Below, piece after piece: positions 39,849 through 52,079 of a stretch of DNA of 64,000 bases. Source of the stretch: Diplonema papillatum (lineage: Eukaryota > Euglenozoa > Diplonemea > Diplonemida > Diplonemidae); NCBI GenBank assembly GCA_030068145.1, contig JAPJBO010000941.1:1-64000 (forward strand), given 5' to 3'. How positions within the stretch are numbered: the stretch's first letter is position 1; each line of letters starts with the position of its first letter. Made by a program: the position numbers and the translations under genes. The notes beneath the pieces are model-generated. The model was not told the DNA's origin. It ran no database searches and saw nothing but the letters and a program-made list of their open reading frames with translations.

Positions 39849-42366
39849 ATGCCGGATCGTCGCATGGGTCAGGTGTATGTGAAAACAGGCAAGGGCAAGA
39901 CGCCGGGTGAGATGCTTCGATGGCACAAGCGCTTTCTGGTTGCCGCTCATGATGTAGGAGAGCTGCAGCTCTTCAAAAACGACCAAGCTTTGTCGCCGAA
40001 GGAGGTGATCGATATCCACCAAATACTGAATGTCGAGGCACTTGATCGAAATAAAGCGCCCTATCTCGTCATAAATATAAAGGGTGGAAAGCAGGCCACC
40101 GTTAAAGTGCAATCTGCAGAGGTTCGTGACGCCTGGCTTGAGACCATCAATGACATGACGCTGGGCTGTTCTGGAAGCCACGAGAAGGGATCAAACATGC
40201 GGCTTGTAGTGGAGGGTTGGAAAGCTGCCCTTTCGCAACGTCTTGGATATGAAGCGAAGTTTTTTGTTGACGAAGCTTCTTTTACAACAGCTATGCCTCC
40301 AGCCGAATCCCAAAAGTGCCTTGCTGCCATCAAAGAAGGACTATGGTTTGCAGCCCTCTTGCAAGTATCCCAAGAACTAGCATCTGGCCGACACGTTGCT
40401 CACGTTGTGAACAAGGTCGTCTTACGAAAGAGCAAACCGGGATCGACATCATCGTTTGACAAGGTAACTGGCGGCCTTGTTCTCCGTTTGACGTGGGATG
40501 CGAATGAGTCGTGCATTCGGACCCCTGATCCTGCTGCGATATTGCGCCTTGTCACAGCAAACACGTGGCAGAAAGGCCTCGACGCGTCTCTCGAACACTC
40601 CGGTGATTGGATTGATGGCGTCCAGAGGCTACGGCATGCAGTCGGTATGTTGCTGAGAGGGGAGTTTTATCATTTTCTGTACCACGCGAATTTTGGTGTC
40701 ATGGGGGGGCCTTCACGTGGCGACGCTGTTGACCGCACCTTAATTGAGTCGCGGTCGCCGATCCCCTAACCGCCAGCATCATGTACTTGATGCGACGCGG
40801 AACAAGTGCTGACAGCACCGCCCGGCGAATAGAGCCGTAAAAGTGGCAAATCGACCGGTCGGGGGTGCTTAGCAGCCAATGGCCTGATGGCTGAGTGCAC
40901 ACCTAAGCAGGGCTGCATCCTCGTGTTGTAGCCGTATTGTGTATAAGGCTTCGTGGGGGCCTGGTCAACCACCTCATCACAATAGGCGCAAACCTTTCTC
41001 GACAGTGATTGGACAGTCGGGGATGAAGAAGAGAAAAGTAAAGCAAGACCTGCCCCCTGCGCCTGCTGTCTCCGGCTGCTTCGGCAGACGACACATACTA
41101 CTACTACTACTACTACTACTACTGTACCATGCGAAGCGGTCAAAATCAATTCCGAAGCCCTTGAAAGGTTTACGCACCACAGTCGAGAAGGCTCCAACGG
41201 CGCGAGCTTGAAGTATTGCCAATGAGCTACTTTTCCCACTCGAAGAGGTCAAACCCCGACAAAATACAGGAAAGGACGTACCGATTGTTCTCGATTGGGA
41301 CGATTGGGACGGAAGTTTGCAGGAAGACACACCCGCGTTACGAGCATACGTGTCGCGTTGGGCTACCGGCGACTATTTGGATGCCGCAGCCGCAGCCATT
41401 TCGAGTGGACTTCACCGGGATCGAGTCGTATCTAGTGCATCGAACGGCGAGTCATCGGCCACACCCATGGGTCCCCTTGCTGAGCTTCCTATCTGGCTTG
41501 GTGGGCTTTCCCTCTACATCTCGGTGGGTGGGGTAAATTCTGGAGAACCTCCGTTGATAAGGCTCCACCGAGCCATGCTCAAACACGACGACGAAGCAGG
41601 AGCTTCAGGCTTGACACGAGCGGCCGTGAGCCTGTATCACAAGTGTAAAGGCTCAGAAAATCTGATGCACGGGCTCTTGTGCGAAGCACCAGTCGACCGA
41701 TTGGCAGATGAAATCGCCGACTGTGTTCGTCACATCAGCATGGTTGCCCTCATGCGACAAGCTGAGCGCATCACAGTCGGAACGGATAAGGCGATCCTGC
41801 ACTTTGCTATCAATTGGGATTCGTTTCTTGCGACACTTCGGCAATTGGGAGCAACGTCCCAGGTTAGGTTGCGTCTAGCGCGAGCACTACTCGGGCAGTA
41901 CCCTGGCAGGGTGGACAGCGCGGTACGATCCTTGGGGCCATCGGAGTGGATTGCTCTTTGCGCCATCGTGCAGAAAGTTAGCGTAGGGTTCGTTACCTCC
42001 TCCTCTGCAAACAAAACCAGTATTGACGACCAAGGCACACTAACAGATATTTGTGTTGTTGCCAGGCAAGAGAAATCTACAAGTTCGGGACAGTGCATTG
42101 TACTCTCTTTCGACGTCAAAGACTTTGGCTCGTTCTGCCGCGGCCTCCTTGTCATGGCTCTTCTCGACACGGGGTCTCCTGTGAACTTTCGCAAACGCTC
42201 CTTCACGCAAATGCGCCAGCCCGCCCGCTCTGAAAGCAGCGGAAATGGAAGCTGCTCCCTCGCATCGAGCAGCGACGCCGAAGACTCACCGCACCCGAAG
42301 CTGCTGCAAGATTCCACTCCAACGGGACCGACACAGTACGTACAAGACGATCTCAGGTCTGTCTGA
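39849..42366 (+). CDS. PH-domain protein, two exons (39849-40644, 41270-42366)
   Basis: Residues 5-105 form a pleckstrin-homology domain (GQVYVKTGKGK, RWHKRFLV, ELQLFKND, then APYLVINIKGG and the C-terminal helix with its Trp, VRDAWLETIND). PH domains bind phosphoinositides or proteins at membranes. The first exon can end at 40644 (G/GTATGT) and join 41270 (ACAG/GA); the split Gly codon and frame match exactly, giving about 630 residues. Reading through the donor instead stops at 40769. The remaining 500 residues are mainly helical and match no family I know. A (CTA)n microsatellite lies in the 625-bp intron (41096-41122). The splice is inferred and the PH call is firm. The start ATG follows a stop-rich leader. 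Confidence 0.72.
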
Positions 42367-43608
42367 CGTTCTTATCACCTCAGCACACGGCGCGGGGGTA
42401 TTCAGGTCAGCGGAGTCCGGGCTAGTCGCTAGGTTTCCGGTCTTGTCGCGGCCCTGGGTGTGTCGGTACGGTGATCAAGCGTGCCAAAAGATTAAGGAGT
42501 GAATAGTGTCCGTGAAGTAAACACGAGGACGAGTTTGTTCTTGCGAAACTGACGTTGTTGACACTCAAATGTGGCAGACAACTGAAAACCCACCATGAGT
42601 GGCATGCGGGTTTTCGTCTATCGCAGTAAGTATTAGCGTAGCGTAGCCGAAACAGCTTTGCATCTACGGCCTGTTCATGCGCGGCGATGCAAATAGTTTA
42701 GGGGGTCGACTTACGATGACGGTCCAGTTTTCCTAATCTTCATAAAGTTGGGGGGGCGACTCATTATGCAGCCCCACCATGTAGCCTTGTGCAGTTCTTT
42801 ATCAGTGCCTCTGCAACCGTGGGTTGTTGTGGCGAGCGCAATTAGTTCCACCCAACAAGACATTCTAACATTGTAAACCTCTGGACGATGCAAACGAGAC
42901 AAGAAGTTCCCGCTTCAATTGGTGTTGACGAGCAAGACAACGAGCCTGAAGTGGTTGCCAAAGAAGACAGTGTGGACTCGGACCGACAGTGATGGTGTGG
43001 CCGTTTTAGAACGTTCCTGCATCATCAACGTTGATGAGGAGTCGGAAAATGCAGAACTGGACGTTGTCGAGGAAAAGCGTCTGCAACACAAACAGAGGCA
43101 AGAGAGGCGCACCGATGACCCAGAAACAAAAGTGCCCCCTACACTTCGCAAGTTTACTTAGGTTGCCGATAGTTTATCTCACTTCCCGTTTCTGCTCCAG
43201 TACAGATAGCTCGAAAGCGGGTTCCCACTGGCTCCTGTTTTTTTTTTCCTTCTTTTTTGCAAAAGCGAATAGCCACACCGCTCAGGGTCGGAATGATAAC
43301 GGGGTCCACGCACCTAAATGTACACTGCATAGTGGCTCGACCAAGCGGTCAGAAATCTTTTTATCCCTTTAGCTATGTCCATCGAGCAGTGGGAGCTAGT
43401 AAGTACAGGCACCATGAACCATGGGCCCACCGTGGCCTAGGCCACCGGTTGTGTCATTGGACCTCCTGAAGTTCATAAAGCACCCCAAATTTGGGTCCGG
43501 ATCGGTGGGTTTCCATGTCGTTCTTACTGGTGCACCAGCCATTTTGTCAACCTTTTTCACTAGTAAAGCGACTAAATTTAGTCAACGCACCTTTTTTCAC
43601 TTTTCCTA
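42367..43608. other. Intergenic, no convincing gene
   Basis: Short acidic frames occur at 42887-42994 (starts MQTRQEVPASIGV) and 42919-43161 in different frames. They could be 5' exons of the next gene but no splice can be fixed. Nothing else is seen. Confidence 0.4.
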
Positions 43609-45308
43609 GTGCACCGTGTCCCGAACTTTACCATCACCGCTCCATCCTCGCATGCAGGCCTTCAACCTGAGCTTGAAGTCTCCCTGCCGGCAAGTGTCCG
43701 CCAAAGTCTAGGTCCCCGAACACTACATTTTCCTACACCCCGCAGTGACGCACAGCTACCTCAAGCCATCCTCGCTGAGCTTGAGAACTCCGAGCACAAC
43801 GAGCGGTATCCCATCTCAGCCGCTCTGCTTCGGTCGACGATATCTGCACTCAACAAGACCTTCTCCGATGGCGTCATCGACCCAGGTGACAAGTTGATAA
43901 TCATCCAACATGCGGTACGATTTTTGCTATGTAATTAAGGAAGTCAAATACCAACCCACCTTTCTCCACGAAACACCGCCGATTTCATATTTTTATTGCT
44001 GAGTTTTCCAACAGTGTCATGCATATCTGCTAGCATTCCTTTCCACTCACAGGTTCAGAAGCTGCGGCACATCTTCTTTCATCTCGACAAAAATAATTCG
44101 GGCGCCATCAACGCGCCTGACGTGTCTACCGTCGTTAGCAACTTTCAAGAGTACAAAGAGGTGTGTTACCTGTTCTACCCGTCTATCCGGTGTGTTCGTT
44201 ACGGTACGGTACGCGGCGCTTCAGTCTCTGTCTTGTTGGAACCTGAAACAGGAAGCTAATCCGGCTACCGGCCTCCGGTGAAAATAAGAAATCTTGCAGT
44301 TAGTTTATAGGGGAGTCTAGGAGGCATCGCCCCCTGTGTGTCAGCGTGTAAAGCTCAGCCTCACACGTGCCATCCTTCGAAAAACACCTAGACCACTGGT
44401 AGTTCGAAAAACTACAAATGCCAGCAGGCTGCCATCTATTCCATATGGTATCTCCTAGTGACACGTGCTCTTTCCTAGGATGAGCTTGCAACAAGACCCC
44501 TGCCTCAAAAACCATGAAGGCATCGGTATTGGCGGGCTCATGCTGTCCATCTCTGCATCCGCCAGGCACCCGAAATCCGAAAGTCCTGAAAATTGGGGAC
44601 CCACGTAAAGCCATGAACTTTAACACACACTCGCAACAGCCTGGCACTGATCCAGTTCCTGAGCTGCAAATGGAGATAGCGCAAAGCGACGCGACGGTGT
44701 CATTTCCCCGCGTAGCAGCAGTGCTGTTGACGAAGCTTTTCCCCAACGATGTCAAGAGAAGTCTGTTGTGCAAGCGACGCTGTCTCTTGCTAGGTCTGGA
44801 GTCAACGGGGAAAACCCGCCTGCTGAACCTTTTGAAGCAGAAAGGGGAAGAAGTCACGACGCCGACAATAGGCCAGCGGACAGAAGTCATCGGTATTGGC
44901 GGGCTCATGCTGTCCATCTCTGAAGTTGGAGGAAGCACTGATCAGAGGAAGAATTGGTCAATGCACTCGAAGCATCTTGAATGTGTGCACGGCATCATCT
45001 TCTGTATCGACGCCGCCAAACCGAACATCGAGTTGTCCAAAAAGTACCTCAAAGACATCCTCGGTAGCAGGCACCTAAAGCACGTACCGCTTCTTGTGGT
45101 CGTGAACAACATTGCCGCGACCGACATCAACGCCATCACCGATACCATGAAGTTGAACAAATACTGCAAAGCCGGGAAACGTGCATACCGTGTTCTTCCC
45201 CTCGACCGCTCGGCTCCGTCCACCGCCACTTCCGAGTTGCACTCGGCTCTGTTGTGGCTGGTCAACAAGCCGGAATCTTCGTTTGCTGACTCGAAGCGGT
45301 ACGAATGA
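43609..45308 (+). CDS. EF-hand plus Arf-like GTPase gene, at least three exons
   Basis: Coding segments: about 43609-43914, 44053-44160 and about 44640-45308. The first junction (GCG/GTACGA to CACAG/GTT) keeps the frame and gives IIQHAVQKLRHIFFHLD, followed by an EF-hand loop DKNNSGAIN. The second exon ends GAG/GTGTGT. The last exon holds an Arf-family GTPase: P-loop GLESTGKT, switch I PTIGQ, switch II EVGGSTDQRKNW (Arf has VGGQ), and VVVNNIAATD in place of NKxD. The catalytic Gln of switch II is Ser, so intrinsic GTPase activity may be low. The acceptor at 44640 is the best phase-0 choice but is not certain, and the true start may lie upstream. If one protein, calcium could regulate the GTPase. 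Miro has a comparable pairing but a different GTPase. Confidence 0.68.
44516..44556 (+). repeat. Displaced copy of the switch-coding segment
   Basis: About 37 bp (CATCGGTATTGGCGGGCTCA onward) occur here, in the presumed intron, and again at 44888-44924 in the GTPase exon, with different flanks. Confidence 0.8.
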
Positions 45309-47577
45309 ACGACGGTACTATGTCGTATTCATGACCGCTTTTTCTTCGAACACACAAACGACGGGAAACGTAACCTGAGCGCCCTATACGGTGGGTATTG
45401 CGGTAGGTAGATAGGTCAGTCCAACACACCCGTCGAGATGTGCCCATGGTGCGACCCCGGACCCACATCATAGTGGAAACTGTCCGCGGGGTTTCACTCT
45501 CAGTGGGACGCCACATGCAGCCGTCGAAGCCCTAGGATTCATTATTTGTTGCGAAAGTCATAATTATTGCTTATCGGTGCAAAGAAGCCCCGTATCTGTG
45601 GCTATGTGTGACATACGCGAACGTAGTGTGGAAACTACCATTATTCGCGTGCGAAAGTGTGCTCCCTTCCAGGCTGCGGCCTGCCACGAGGAACCACCAA
45701 CGCAAGCAACACCACCAGACGCGAATCGTGTGCAAAGTCTAATCGTTTCCCCACGGCCTTCTTCCTCCCTCACGGACAAAGTCTGCGAAGTTCTGCCTCG
45801 CCGATGCATTCCCAACCCAATAGGTAGCAAACGAGAGCTTCAGCCCGCAGTCCAACGGAATACCAGTCTGGAAATAAACCTCCTTCCCCTTGCCGCCAGT
45901 AGTACCAACCAAAGAACAAAACCTACGCTTTTTGCACGCACCATACGAATAGGTAGTTGAGTCGGAAGAAGTCAGTGCTCGACTGACCGTCGTTCTGTTT
46001 TTGTCAACGTCAGACATGGATTTGCAAGACTCCGTCTTATCGGGCGACCATCGGAAAAGACCAGCCGGAAGGTCAGAAACCTACTTGGAAAATGGAGACC
46101 GTGAAGCTGGCCGAAACCACAGCGAACCAAGCACGCGGGTGATTGGCCTTGCTCGTGCCTCATGCTCCAAAACACAACAAAAGAAAACGTTTAACCGAGA
46201 CACTCAAATCCGCGTTTCAAGGGGGCTTGACCTTTTTGCCATAGGCGCCCGGCACTACTACGGTTGCGTCCACCATGAGCTCACACCGCGGCGGAAATAG
46301 GTGTCATGTTCTGCCAAATCTGTTTCTTTGCCGAAGGGAAGAACATCCCGACCTACCGGCAGAGGCCTTCCCACGGAAAACCTTGGTTTGAAGTGGCGGT
46401 TGAACCGGCTTGAAGAGTAGACGTCAATCTTGGACTTGGCGTTCAGTGCGCCAGCGACTTGAAAGTTCTCTGCAGCGACATCGGAGCGAACAGTGTCCAG
46501 AACCTGAAACTCAACCCTTCTTTATGTTTGCAACGAAACCATTTCAAGTACCACGCGCCCTTTGAAACAACGAAACAAGCATTTGTGAAAAAAAATGAAT
46601 ACCCACGGCAGACCTCAAGGAAACAATAAAAAGGGCCTGGCACACACTGCGGCTAGCGAAGTGGATGTGCTCTCCCCTGGAGAAACTGATGCAAGTCAAT
46701 GTTCAGGCTCGCCTCGGTTGATTAGCACTGTGGATAATACGGTTTTTGTGAAACTGTGCCCCTGTACTCTGTTGGAATGCGCACGATCCGAAGTTCTTGC
46801 CCAGTGCTTTGCTCCTAGCTTCCTCTCTCCCTTCACTTCCCGAAACAAATGGAAGCCTAGTTCGAAATCTGCAGTTGCTTTGGCTGCCCCGTCTTGTTGC
46901 AGCGTTGTTTGTCCTTTTGAACACCGCCGCGTCGCGTAGTTCTCGATACGTCTTCGTCCGATCTGCTGTTCTATTCTACAACTGTTGTCGCGAAAGGTCG
47001 CGTTGCACTCCACAAGAGCAGGACGAGGGCGTGTTAAGTGCGAGGGTGCTAGACGGAAGTCGTCATCGGTCATTTTCTCTTGTCATTACCAAATTCTATG
47101 CAAGAACAAGGAGGCCGTATTGTGTGCTGGCTTGTCGCAACGCTGTGCAGCACTGCAGATCGACAGCAAGAGCAGCCCCTCAACAAGTCAGCAAGGCAAC
47201 GCAAGTTGATGCATCGACGTGTCTTCGCCCAAGTTACAAGCAGCCATCAGTCATTTCAGAACGCTAAGCTCCTGCTCGCTCTGCGCTGGTCTGCTCGATG
47301 GTCATGAAGGCTCGGCCGCCTTTCGGCCAGCTTTCGAGCGATCCACACAAGCATTCTGCAGATGACGTCACTCGTGTTCCACGTGATCGACAGCTGAAAG
47401 AGGCGTGAACTACGACTCCATACCACCTACTGCACGGTCGGCTGCAGTCGGCTTTTTTTTCCGGGTGGAGTTCTGGTGTCATAAAAGGCCGGTTATCTCC
47501 TTACTGCAGGAGTGTAGGTTTTCAATATCGATAAGGTATAAATTCACTTCGGCTTTGGTTTTCGTTTGCGCCACTCA
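45309..47577. other. Intergenic, 2.3 kb, no gene supported
   Basis: Frames on both strands are short and without domains. The least unlikely is 46016-46300 (starts MDLQDSVLSGDH). No repeats or RNA genes are recognised. The last 150 bp would hold the glycyl-tRNA synthetase promoter. Confidence 0.4.
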
Positions 47578-49864
47578 ATGCCACAGAGTCAAGTTTTAAT
47601 CTACAGGCACGGGGCAGGGGAAGGTTTTGGGAAAATCGCGTTTCGTCGGTCTTTGATACGGTACGTCGCAATGTGGTCGGAGTCCAATCCACTCCCCCCG
47701 CAGATCCCGGACTTCACCCGGACTGAGTTTGAAGACACATGCAAAAGGAGATTCTTTTACGGTCTTGGGTTCGACCCGTATGGCGGTGTTGCGGGTTTGT
47801 ACGACTTCGGTCCTGTTGGCTGCCAGATCAAGAACAACCTCATCAACATGTGGCGGCAACACTTCATCATGGAGGAGAACATGCTCGAAATTGAGACAAC
47901 GGTGATGACCCCCGAAGATGTGTTCAAGACCTCTGGCCACGTTGCGAAGTTCACGGACGTTATGGTGACAGATGCCGTCACTGGGGACTTCTTAAGAGTT
48001 GACAAATATATTGAAGAGTGGGTGGAAAAGAAGCTTGCTGACCCGAAGGCCAACCTGTCAGACACTCAGAAAGATGAGCTCAAGTTGCTTGGCATCAAGG
48101 CCGACGGCATGAGCATCCCTGAGTTTGAACACGAGATCAAGAAGTGGGACATCAAGAGCGTGAAGGGCAACGCGCTCACCGCACCCCGTGATGTCAACCT
48201 CATGTTCCCGACTAAGATCGGTCCCGGCGGTGACAAGGTGGGCTACCTGAGACCGGAGCTGGCCCAGGGTATTATGCTCAACTTCAAACGCATGCTCGAA
48301 TACAACGGCGGCCGCATGCCATTCGCCGGTGCTGCCATCGGCACAGCGTTCAGAAACGAAATCGCCCCAAGGAACAACCTGATCCGCGTGCGTGAGTTCA
48401 CGCTGGCGGAGATTGAACACTTTCTTGACCCGCTTGACAAGACGCACCCGAAGTTCGCGAGTGTGGCCGCTACTACGCTGTGGCTTCGCCCGAAAGACAG
48501 ACAGGAAGCTGGCGAGGAAGATGCAGTCCTGATGTCCATCGGCGACGCTGTGAAGAACAGTGTCGTCAACAACGAAACTCTTGGCTACTTTATGACACGT
48601 GTCCAAGACTTCCTCTTAAGCGTTGGTGTGAAGTACCTCCGCTTCCGTCAGCACCGGAAGGATGAGATGGCGCACTATGCAGCGGACTGCTGGGACTGCG
48701 AGTGCCTTACCAGCTTCGGCTGGGTTGAGTGTGTCGGTATTGCTGACCGGTCTTGCTATGACCTGACATGCCACGGGAAGGAAAGAAAGGTGGACTTCTT
48801 TGCTTACGAGAAGTACCCGTCGCCGAAGATCGAGAGGGGCCTCGACAGAAAGATTGTGAAGGGCATCGTCAACAAACAGTTCCATCGCGAGTCTCAGGGC
48901 GTGATGGCGTTCCTCGAAGGCATTGAAGAAGACGAGGCACTGAAGATGGAGCAGGAGCTTGCTGACAAAGGTTCCGTCGAGATCACCTACGGCGAAGACA
49001 AAAAAGCGACCATCACGCGCAACATGGTTTCCTTTGCGATGGCGGACAAGAAGGTCAGCGGCCGTAGCTACGTGCCGTCGGTCATTGAGCCGTCGTTCGG
49101 TCTCGGACGTATCATCTACGCTATGCTCGAGCAGAGCTACTGGGTGCGCAGAGACAAAGACGCTGACGACAAGAAGAACGAGAAGCGAGCAGTCTTCTCT
49201 CTCCCGGCTCGGATCGCCCCCTACAAGTGCACCGTTCTCCCCCTCAGCCCGAGCGTTCTCAGGGTATGCGAACCGACTTCCAGGATTATTCAAAGTGGGT
49301 GGGAACGCGGTGCATGGTCACTGACCGTGCTCGTCAAGCGAGGCTCGAGCCATGCCAGGCAGGACACTCGCTGCCCGTATCATTGTCACCTACCTGATGC
49401 CGTATGAACGCCGGTGCACTTTTAGCTGCACATCGTAATTATGCCACCAATGAGAGCATCCGATGGCTGATGCGTGGCGTTGATTGACACGTTCAAGACA
49501 GGTTACCTTGATTGAACAGACGAATGAACTGTTTTCGAAGTCGTTGACAAATAATTGTGCTGGCTCTGGTGTCCTGCGGGTTGTCTTTGACCCGGGAACG
49601 CCCTGCGCCAGTCGCATCCATTGCTTTTACCTTTTTCGACGTCACCTTTACCCACAGGAACCGTGGTGCACGGATATCATCGCGAAGTGGCGATCTGCGT
49701 TCGCGGCAATGGGCATCAGCTACAAGGTCGACGACAGCTCTCAGGGTATCGGCAAGAAGTACGCTCGCTCTGACGAAATTGGTGTTTCGTACAACCTGAC
49801 CATTGACCCTGACACGAAGGCGAGCCAGAAGGTGACCTTGAGAGAGCGGGATTCAACAAAACAG
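47578..49864 (+). CDS. GARS: Glycyl-tRNA synthetase, eukaryotic alpha2 type (47578-49263, 49658-49864, 3' exon unresolved)
   Basis: This enzyme charges tRNA-Gly with glycine. From Met at 47671, class II motifs are clear: CKRRFFYGLGFDPYGGVAGLYDFGPVGC, the dimer segment HFIMEENMLEIETTVMTPE, YLRPELAQGIMLNFKR, motif 2 GTAFRNEIAPRN..IRVREF and motif 3 PSFGLGRI. The anticodon-binding domain starts at YKCTVLPLSP and continues after an intron (AGG/GTATGC at 49263, CCCACAG/GAA at 49658, phase 0) with ISYKVDDSSQGIGKKYARSDEIGVSYNLTID and VTLRERDSTKQ. A further donor follows at 49865, and I cannot place the last exon. An upstream in-frame ATG (47578) adds 31 residues with several Arg, a possible mitochondrial leader; animal and yeast genes make two forms this way. 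There is no WHEP domain. Confidence 0.93.
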
Positions 49865-52079
49865 GTATGCATTATCCCGGGACCATACCTCATAGTGTAC
49901 GCCTATACAAGCAATTTCTGAGTATTCAGGTACACGGGCGGAACACGGGCTCAGAAATCCAAGATTCAGGGGGACATGTATGTCCGATACGGACCTTTCT
50001 CCTTTGATGCAAAAAGCTTCAGTGGCTACACGAGCAACGGACCTGCTCCAAGCCCCGGCGAGGCGATCGCGCCCTGCCTTCAGAACAAGCGAGAGGCAGC
50101 GCTAAGCACGTGTTCACGGCCACGAGCACCACGTGCGGAGCTGCAGACGGGAAGCAGACCTAGCGAGACTGTATGGGCGATGCAAACGACCCCGTCTTCC
50201 TCCTGCACACGCCTCTACTCGGCCACTACCCAGCCCTGCCCGGAGCCCTGCCAGCCGTCCCGCGTCTGCCCGGACCCCGCGACTTCTCACCTGCAAGCCA
50301 AGCCCGTTTTCTGCACTTTTCGTGTTTGGTTTTTGAAGCTTGGTGGTCGGTGGGCGGGGCTAGAAAGCTTTACGGTCAGGCTACACCGCAACACATGTTG
50401 GGTCAGCATGCCTACTCCGCTGCCTTTCCGTTGGGCTCTTGGTGGCAAGCCGTTAGCATACGCACCTTATGACAGCGACGTTGCGCGCCGCAAAGTCGTC
50501 CTGGTTTGTGCTGTCAGGACTGCAGAGCAGTCCAGGTCAGTGGGCTGGGAGCAGGAGCGAGGCTGAACTGGAGCTGCTCACGCGGGGGTCGAGTACCCCA
50601 CGCGCATGAACGACAAACGCGGCCAATTTTCGTACTGCAAACACGAAAATTGAAAAAGAGAACGCTGGCAGCGTGTTTGGGAGAAGATTAGCCTAACGAT
50701 CATATTCACTCACTATCATTCACTAACAGGCTAATCCCCCGAACAAACACACGCCTATTCTTTTTTAGGACTAACAATCTTGCGGGTTGCCCTTCAATGT
50801 ATTGTGCAGGCCAAAAAGACGTAGGCAGCGTGTTTTGGAGGTTGATCAGAATTCCTTACCTGAATATACACAGGGTAAATACAAGTGGGAAAAACGATCA
50901 ACCGGCACGCACAAAACCACCTTCCCCGTGCAACCAAGAACCCAGAACATTTTGAAAGCCACCGAGGGACCACTGGCTCTGCCCAGACAGGCGTACGTCT
51001 ATTTTAACTCGTCCTTCCCTCTCTCGTGTGCATAAAAGTTCGATTCACATCCAACAACAACACAGATTACCCTCACCGTCGATCAGGCTCCGGGAGTTTT
51101 ATGCGATTTGTGCACCGAGCGCCTTACGTGGGAAGCTGCTACGAGTCAGTACTGAAGACTTGGAGCCCACTACTACAGCTCGCGCGATCAATGCGAGAAC
51201 CGTGTGCGGCAACACGTTTGGTGAGCACGCGGGTTTGTTTTCGCCTGCCCCTTCACCCTACTATCCCCAGCTGGAGGTGGACTTCTTCGTTCTTTTTCGG
51301 TGCCCAGTCGATTGGAAGGGTTCTCAGATGATCGCGCTGTTGAAAGTAGTCACTAACCTTCTTAATCCAGACAGACACTTTTGATGCCACGCTTGCGTGA
51401 CTTGTCCCTGCTCAGAAACGTGTTTAGCGGCTTGCAGAGCGGAGTTCTTTTGTTAAAGACAGGCCACACAAGATCCCTTGAAGTGCCCGCTTTTTCTTCA
51501 CTACGTTTCTTGATCCGCTCTTTTTCTCCGTTCACTCATGCTTCTTTCGTTGCATCCTTTCCTGGATTCTAAATGCAGACGACGAACTTCATTCCCTTTT
51601 TTGTTTTTGTTTTCAACAGAAGCGATTTCCAGACTGCAATCAGCGAACGTCTTTTCGTGGCATCAAGTGCGTCGTGCACGGTTCAGTGCTCTTGCCCTCC
51701 GTTCTGTTCGTTGTTTTGCCCTTCGACGTTCTCCGGTTGAATATCGTGCCAGTATTGGCAAGAGGGTTCGTGCCGAGTGCAAATGGACGTGAATCGTTGC
51801 TGACGCATTCAACGGGACACGCTTGTCCCGTTGAAAAGCGTGCCAACCCGGTAGCAATACTTCGTCCCAATACTTATGCAATACAGCCAAATTTGTAAAC
51901 AAACGCTTGCTCAGGCGCAAGCCCGAACAGAGGGGGATCGGATTTTGCGGAGAGCCACAAGGCAAGTCCACTGTTTACCGATCGGCAGTGTTGTTTAGTG
52001 CTTCTTTCAGTTCAAACTGACAGGGGTGTGTGAAGGCTACAATTCGCCTTTCGTGCGCACACATGACGACGTGCCTGAC
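49865..52079. other. Intergenic, with the last synthetase exon hidden in it
   Basis: The terminal exon of the synthetase should lie within the first few hundred bases. Frames such as 49976-50566 have no domain. T-rich stretches at 51500-51650 resemble untranslated sequence. No repeats stand out. Confidence 0.35.

Noticed and set aside
47596-49293. Minus-strand frames across glycyl-tRNA synthetase
   Set aside because: Shadows of a strongly conserved plus-strand gene.
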